From Cacajao melanocephalus (Eukaryota; Chordata; Mammalia; Primates; Pitheciidae), in the NCBI GenBank assembly GCA_963573385.1, contig CAUYLG010013942.1:1-64000 (forward strand): a stretch of DNA of 64,000 bases. Reading direction: 5' to 3'. This document shows, piece after piece, positions 58,165 to 64,000 of this stretch; within the stretch, counting starts at the first letter, position 1; every line of letters begins with the position of its first letter. The notes under the pieces are model-generated. The model saw only the letters and a program-made list of their open reading frames with translations, had not been told where the DNA came from and searched no databases. The position numbers were made by a program, and so were the translations under genes.

Positions 58165-58700
58165 AGTGCCCCCCAAAATAGGGTCTTGACCTTTTTAGTG
58201 CCCTGAAGCTAATACGCAAAACCAAAAGTGAATGCATAGGCTTTATTTGATGGCCATGAAATTGAGAAGTAGGAGCTTTGCTCACAAATCAACTTCTCAG
58301 TCTGTAAAAGCCAGAACTTCACAGATACAGAGTATCTTTAATGAAGGGGTTGGGTATTAAAAGAAAGGGGAGAAATGTTTGTCTTTTCTGGGAATGGGCA
58401 GAGAACTTCCTGGAGTGAGAGTTACCACCTTCCTTGTTGTCGTTTTATGGCTTCTGGTTGTTGTCATGATGATTGTAAACTGTCATGGCAGTGACAGAAG
58501 TGTCATTTAGTATGAACGTTAGATTATAATGAAGTTAGAGGTTCTTCAGAGGTCAAGTGAGGTACCATCTTGGATGCTACCAGTCCTAGCCAGTTTGGTC
58601 ATGAGGGGGAACTTTTGACCTCAGACATCCTGTTTCCTAAAGATAAGCAGAGTTAAGATGGGGTGGTAATTTACCTAGGTCACATAGGCATTACACTGGG
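58165..58700 (-). mobile_element. ERVL-type LTR (LTR33/LTR16-like), antisense
   Basis: AATAAA on the minus strand (CCATCAAATAAAGCCTATGC, near 58232-58251), AACTGTCATGGCAGTGACAG, GAGGTACCATCTTGGATGCT and CATCCTGTTTCCTAAAG follow an old ERVL LTR layout. Confidence 0.5.
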
Positions 58701-59816
58701 TAACACTAGATCCACTGAGCCTCCTGACTCTGTAGCATGGTGAGATGCCCCGTCTGTGCTTACATCTGTAGCTAGGATGCTGATGACTAAGTATAAAATA
58801 CAAGCATTTCCCAGACATGTGATCTAACTCCCTGTGATATTAATACTCATATTTTACATTTTGTCAAAGAGAAAGCTACATATATATAAACTCAAACAGA
58901 CATATTTGATTGTTTTAAAATAAGGACAGCAATAGTGAAAGCACAGCTATTAGTTTAGTAACAAATCACAAAAAGACGATGCTGGAGGCTTTAATGGAAG
59001 AAGAAACATTATTACAACTTTGTCCTCAGGATCTGGCTTTTCATTACATATTGGTCTGAAATAAATATCAGCCTGAAATAAATCAATTCCATCATGTTAT
59101 CTTTTGCCTCTGGACAGGTTTTCACCAGATCCATAGATAACACTTGATATTTTTTACCAGTTCTACTGCAAACAAGTGTTTATCCTCTTTGCAAAATGCT
59201 ACTTTAACATAGGTGCAGATTTAAGAGTTAATGTGATTTTGTTTTCTTATTATGAGGGAGGGTTCATCCAATTACACACCTCGTCTCTCAGTCTCCCCTG
59301 GATACATATGAAAAATACTTCATGCATTAGTTGTTTGGTCCATGGAACTAAAACCCATCCCCTTTCATGTCTTCTGACTGATAATACATGAAATGGCTCA
59401 GGGGCCTTGACTCTGGAGTTGCTATGACCGCTAATGCTTTGTGTTGCTAAAACCCATGCTTCAAATCTGATGCCTTCATTTTCCAGTTACTCCCTAGCAA
59501 GCTTCCCTTTATGAGATTTCAGAAGCTTTGGTGCCTAATAAGAATGAATAGAACCATATGCACACACATACACACATATAAAAGTTAGGAAGTTCTGTGT
59601 TTAGGCACTAGCCACCTGAATCTATTACTGTGTCTAAAAGGTGTTGTTCTGAATTTTTGAATCAGAATTATTAGTTTGATATTGAGCCTTGCTCCTTCGT
59701 GGTAGACTCTTGCCAAATGATGTGTTTTTTGACATCTAAACCATGAGGAAGTACTTTGTAGGTGACATACCAGTAGACATTCTGTTATTCTAAGTGAGAG
59801 ACTCAATCAAGATTCG

Positions 59817-59942
59817 CCTTTTTCTTTTCTTTCCTTTCCCCTCCCTTCCTTTCTTTTTCTTTCTTTCTCTTTCTTTCTTTCTTTTTCTCTTTCTCTCTTT
59901 TTCTTTCTTTCTTTTTCTTTCTTTCTCTCTCTTTCTTTCTTC
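59817..59942 (+). repeat. (CTTT)n pyrimidine microsatellite
   Basis: About 125 bp of C/T only. On the minus strand it is an AAAG-type array, possibly grown from a retroposon A tail. Confidence 0.95.
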
Positions 59943-60780
59943 TTCATCCTTTGATGGATAAAAGTCTCAAAATCCTAAATTGAACTATACATTTTGTCAC
60001 AAATAACAAAAGACAAAACAACTTTATAAATGTAAAATGGATCAATGTTAGAAAAGATAAAAGGAAAATTGGCCTGGCCATGAAAACACATAAATGGAAG
60101 CTCCCTATTTTGGAAGGGATAAGGATAGAGAGCACGGTTCCAAAATATAGTACATAAATCCAAAGGAGTATCTACTGCCAGCTGCCGGTGGCAGGCAAAA
60201 CTTCCCCTGTTGGACTCCTTGCTTTAATCATTTTGTGGAAATTCTTAAGATTCTGCTGGGTGAATAAGGGTGTCTTTAAATTTAACCTCATTGGCTGTAC
60301 TAACCTCTTCTTTATTTTGATTGTTTTCTTCATTCTTATTTTCCACTCATGTTCTAAGTGTTGGATGGTGTGGACCCATGAGATTTTAGAGCTTCTCAAT
60401 GGACTTGGACTTACCAATTAAAGCTCTGTTTTAGACTGTAGACTTTTGGCTTGGTGCTCTTGACGAAAATGTTTCCACTTGCTTTAACTCTAGGTTTATG
60501 TCTACAAAAGCGTATGCCTGGGTAATCCTGGTTTCTTGAGGGCGCCAAATGCTAAGCAGTCAGTAATTGTATTTCTGTTGGTATCGTCGACCAATTCCCT
60601 CATATCTTACAGATTTGGGTACAGCAGGGATCCAGAAGGACCTGCCAAAAATGAGAGCTAGGAACTTGAGGGCATCTTTAGGACATTCAAAGTCTCGTTT
60701 TAGTACAAATAGTGTTGCCAGTTTTAAATTTTTAAATTTTGCCAAGGAAGTTCCCTAAAGTTCAGTTAAACAAGTAAAAC
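59943..60780 (-). pseudogene. Possible processed pseudogene, unidentified
   Basis: Not a repeat I know. On the minus strand it ends in the AAAG-rich tract at 59817-59942, as a retroposed mRNA would. Short open frames at 60560-60745 (61 codons, with FGRSFWIPAVPKSVRYEG) and 60172-60417 (81 codons) contain plausible protein-like sequence but cannot be assigned. No target duplication longer than TTGATTG was seen. It could equally be single-copy intron. Confidence 0.25.
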
Positions 60781-60999
60781 TAGAGGTACCACTTACTGTC
60801 ATCATTTCATAAGAGAAAAGGCTTTCTAACAATCAAAGTAAAACAAATATTTTCTTAAAAAACTTTATTAAGAAGAAACATACTGGATATATTTAGTTTA
60901 CAAAACGTCACCAAATTTTAATTTTCTTAAGACATCAGGAGCTAGTGAAAGCATCACCATTTACCCACTTCTAAAGACAAAAGGAGGAAGAGATACATG

Positions 61000-61700
61000 G
61001 GATGCAGATAGAGAGGTCTAAGGCAGGGAGGGGATCCAAACCAGCACAGATAGGAAATCCTGCTCACAAATGGGTGGTGAGAGGGATGCAGGAATTTTCT
61101 TCTCATTTTGCAAGCCCGGGACCTCTGATTGGCAGTGCCCCACTTGGGCCTTGCTTAGCCATGCTACTATGCCCCAACTTGCTTGTGCGACAGCTTGTAA
61201 CCACATTTGGTGGTACCCGAGCTCTTATATGGTGCCCAAGAAGAATAAGGATGTGCTCTATATTGAAGAGTGAGGAGGGTGGAGAATAATTTTGTTGAGT
61301 GACAAAACCACTTTTAGTGGAGAGGGGACATGGGAGTGGTCCCCCTACCTGAAGGCAGGAAGTCCTCTGTGTGGCTGGGTCTGAGGTCTTTTATGGACTC
61401 AACGGGGAGTGCACACTGATTGAGAGTATGCAAAAAAGGTTAAAGCAAAGACACCACTCAAACATGGGCGTGACAGTGTAGAAAGCCTATTAGGAAAAGG
61501 TAGGTATATTTGAAATAGGTGAAGGGTAGGGATCAATCAGAGGAAAGCACACCAAATGGAAGACAGGTTCTCCATCTAATCTGAGGATTTAACTTGTAGC
61601 TTGGCTTTCAGGCTTCAAACTGTCTTCAGCTTGGAGGTAGGGTTTCACTGGGGACCTGCCCCAATCTGCCTAAGTATTTGGCTGCCTGCTGCCACTCTCA
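61000..61700 (-). mobile_element. ERV1 LTR, antisense (copy 4)
   Basis: Minus-strand start TGAGAGTGGCAGCAGGCAGC at 61700 parallels copy 1 (TGATAGTGGCAGTAGGCAG), as do GGGACCTGCCCCAATCTGCC and GGGTGGAGAATAATTTTGTTG. TATA and AATAAA are both mutated. The left (3') end looks truncated and no target duplication is clear. Confidence 0.7.
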
Positions 61701-62427
61701 AGAGGGGTGGCGGATGGTACACAGACAGGCACATTGTTTCAGCATCTGAAATATAAGGTAGATGGGCAACTGGAAAGACAAAACAGCAGGAGTGGAAAGC
61801 ACAGTGCTTAGTACACGGGGGACAACACATAAATAGTTGAGACATGTGTTTGCTTAAAAAAAGAAAAGTCCCCTTCCCCACAAGGGATCAGCTTATATCA
61901 AACAGGTACATGCAAACTGGCAAATTATTAGCTATAGCTGTTCACAGGTTTTATCAATAAAAATGATGACCTATGAATATTTATATGATAGCCTTTTTCC
62001 TTTTGTTACCACTTTTGATGGTATTGAGTATGTAATGAAAATACCAGCTTGGGTGTTATTGTAGGTGACATTCATTAGTGTGTTGGGTTAACTATGAGGA
62101 TGCACTAATTAATTTTAAAATGTGCTGTCACCCAGTGATTCAACAGAAAATGCCCATGCTCAATAGCACTGGCTTGATTACAAGAAATAAAATTGGGAAA
62201 ATAAATTTTCTTATATAAATTAATGTTAAAAAATTGTATTGAAGAGGTTCTCATAACTTACTAAAAATCACTAAAGAAAACTAATTTTGGTTGCATATAA
62301 ATTTTCATGCATGAAATTGTATAGCTGTTGCGTTTTATTTTTTTTTTTACATTACAAAAGAAGTAAACAATTTTAGTAGTACCAGCACAATCATAATCTT
62401 ATTAAACATAAAAAGAATTGATGTTAT

Positions 62428-63722
62428 CTGATCTTTGACAAACCTGACAAAAACAAGCAATGGGGAAATAATTCCCTATATAATAAATGGTGTTGGGAAA
62501 ACTGGCTAGCCATGTGCAGAAAGCTGAAACTGGACCTCTTCCTTACACCTTATACTAAAATTCACTCCAGATGGATAAATTTAAATATAAGACCTAATAC
62601 CATAAAAACCCTAGAAGAAAACCTAGGTAATACCATTCAGGACATAGACTTAGGCAAGGCCTTCATGACTAAAACACCAAAAGCAATGGCAACAAAAGCC
62701 AAAATAGACAAATGGGATCTAATTAAGCTTAAGAGTACACAGCAAAAGAAACTGTCATTAGAGTGAACCAGCAACCAACAGAATGGGAAAAAATTTTTTC
62801 AATCTACCTATCTGACAAAGGGCTGACATCCAGAATCTACAAAGAACTAAAAAAAAATACAAAGATATAGAAGAAACAAAAGTGGGTGAAGGAAATCAAC
62901 AGACATTTTTCAAAAGAAGATATTTGTGAGGCCAAGAAACATGAAAAAATGCTCATCACTCGTCATTAGAGAAATGCAAATCAAAACCACCTTGAGATAC
63001 CATCTCGTGCCAGTTAGAGTGGCGATCATTAAAAAGTCTGGAGACAATAGATGCTGGAAAGGATGTGGAGAAATAGGAACACTTTTACACTGTTGGTGGG
63101 AGTGTAAATTAGTTCAACCATTGTGGAAGACAGTGTGGTCATTCTTCAAGGATCTAGAAATAGAAATTCCATTTGACCCAGCAATCCCATTACTGAGTAT
63201 ATACCGAAAGGATTATAAATCATTCTATTATGAAGACACATGCACATGTATGTTCATTGCAGCACTATTTACAGTAGTGAAGACCTGGAACCAACCAAAG
63301 TGCCCATCAGTGATAGACTGGACAAAGAAAATGTGGCACATATACATCATGGAATACTATGCAGCCATAAAAAGGATGAGTTCATGTTCTTTGTAGGGAC
63401 ATGGATGAATCTGGAAACCATCATTCTCAGCAAACTGACACAAGAAGAGAAAACCAAACACTGCATGTTCTCACTCAAAGGGGGGTGTTGAACAATGAGA
63501 ACACAGGGGCACGGGGAAGGTAACATCACACACTGGGGTCTGTTAGGGGGGTGGAGGGCTGGGGGAGGGACAGTGGGGGTTGAGGAGGGGTAACACTGGG
63601 AGAAATGCCTGATGTCGGTGATGGGGGGATGGAGGCAGCAAACCACCATGGCACGTGTGTACCTATGCAACAATCCTGCAAGATCTGTACATGTACCCCA
63701 GAACTTAAAGTACAATAAAAAA
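62428..63722 (+). mobile_element. 5'-truncated L1 (L1P) 3' end, sense
   Basis: Contains the end of ORF2 (frames at 62512-62766, 62926-63396 and 63240-63491, broken by frameshifts), the stop at 63489-63491, a G-rich 3' UTR and a short A tail after AATAAA. AATTGATGTTAT (62416-62427) and AATTGATATTAT (63723-63734) are a 12-bp target duplication with one change. The reverse-transcriptase part is missing, so it is immobile. It is one of few L1s oriented with DCC. Confidence 0.93.
63546..63590 (+). other. G-quadruplex cluster in L1 3' UTR
   Basis: Six G runs of three to six within 45 bp, as is usual for the G-rich tract of primate L1 3' UTRs. Confidence 0.75.
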
Positions 63723-64000
63723 AATTGATATTATAAATTACAAGAAGAGAACATGCTTTGTAGCTTTTCATTATTTTTATTTAAGATCTGAGTAGATGGA
63801 TTTTCTTTTTAAAAGATGTTTTTGCTTCAAACTTAGCTCTAATTCTCTTATATAATTGACATCAATCACACTTTCAATTATCTTTGTATCAAATAAAGAC
63901 ATTTGGTGAATCTGAGGAAAGAAAATGAAATCCAGGCCAACCAAAATTTCAAATTTATTCTCACTGTTATTTTTGAAGTCTCAATTATGTTTTGTGTTTT

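Noticed and set aside
62926..63396. 156-codon open frame with protein-like sequence
   Set aside because: It is the C-terminal part of L1 ORF2 in a 5'-truncated L1, not a cellular gene.

Overview
The window is nuclear DNA from a primate, most likely a catarrhine. It is AT-rich and packed with Alu, L1, MaLR/ERVL and class I ERV sequence, with MIR and MER5-type relics between them. It contains one exon of a cellular protein-coding gene. Positions 7602-7922 (+) are exon 2 of DCC, the netrin-1 receptor, and encode the start of the mature protein and the whole first immunoglobulin domain. Positions 1-7601 are the 3' end of DCC intron 1, and 7923-64000 lie in intron 2. No second DCC exon, CRISPR array, tRNA, rRNA or bacterial-type gene was seen.

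Layout. 1-448: the CpG-rich 5' end of an antisense L1 cut by the window edge, then an antisense Alu. 440-7601: L1 3' end, MER5A piece, first arm of a ~0.5 kb inverted duplication (1721-2204), a half-length Alu, and a solo ERV1 LTR (3480-4962, 4-bp target duplication) carrying an Alu. 7602-7922: DCC exon 2. 8030-17100: L1 end, MLT1-like LTR, a repeat-poor stretch, a minus-strand retrogene-like segment with a poly(A) tail and a possible 134-bp intron (12656-13400), an MST LTR nested in an MLT2-like LTR, and two old Alus. 17850-31700: L1 fragments, MST LTR, Alu, a solo ERV1 LTR nested in a MIR (20284-21240), a truncated U2 snRNA retropseudogene (27357-27404), the second arm of the inverted duplication (27481-27978), Alu, a compound TA/CA microsatellite, and another ERV1 LTR. 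31840-38890: old L1, MLT1-like LTR, L1, two MLT2-like LTRs and about 2 kb of single-copy DNA. 38890-52080: an antisense L1 split by an 8.5-kb class I provirus (39869-48408, minus strand, 4-bp target duplication, gag traces). 52080-64000: single-copy DNA, a Tigger-like DNA transposon split by an Alu, L2/MIR relics, LTR fragments, a pyrimidine microsatellite, and a 5'-truncated sense-strand L1 3' end (62428-63722).

The only working gene is DCC. Everything else is intronic sequence spliced out of its pre-mRNA. Most L1 and LTR elements are antisense to DCC, as expected inside a long transcribed gene. I found no convincing new biological system. The items most worth checking are the inverted duplication, the intron-containing retrogene-like segment, the U2 fragment, the possible L1 antisense promoter upstream of DCC exon 2, and the two residues in exon 2 that differ from the human protein as I remember it. 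Repeat family names are from memory of consensus sequences, without a database search.
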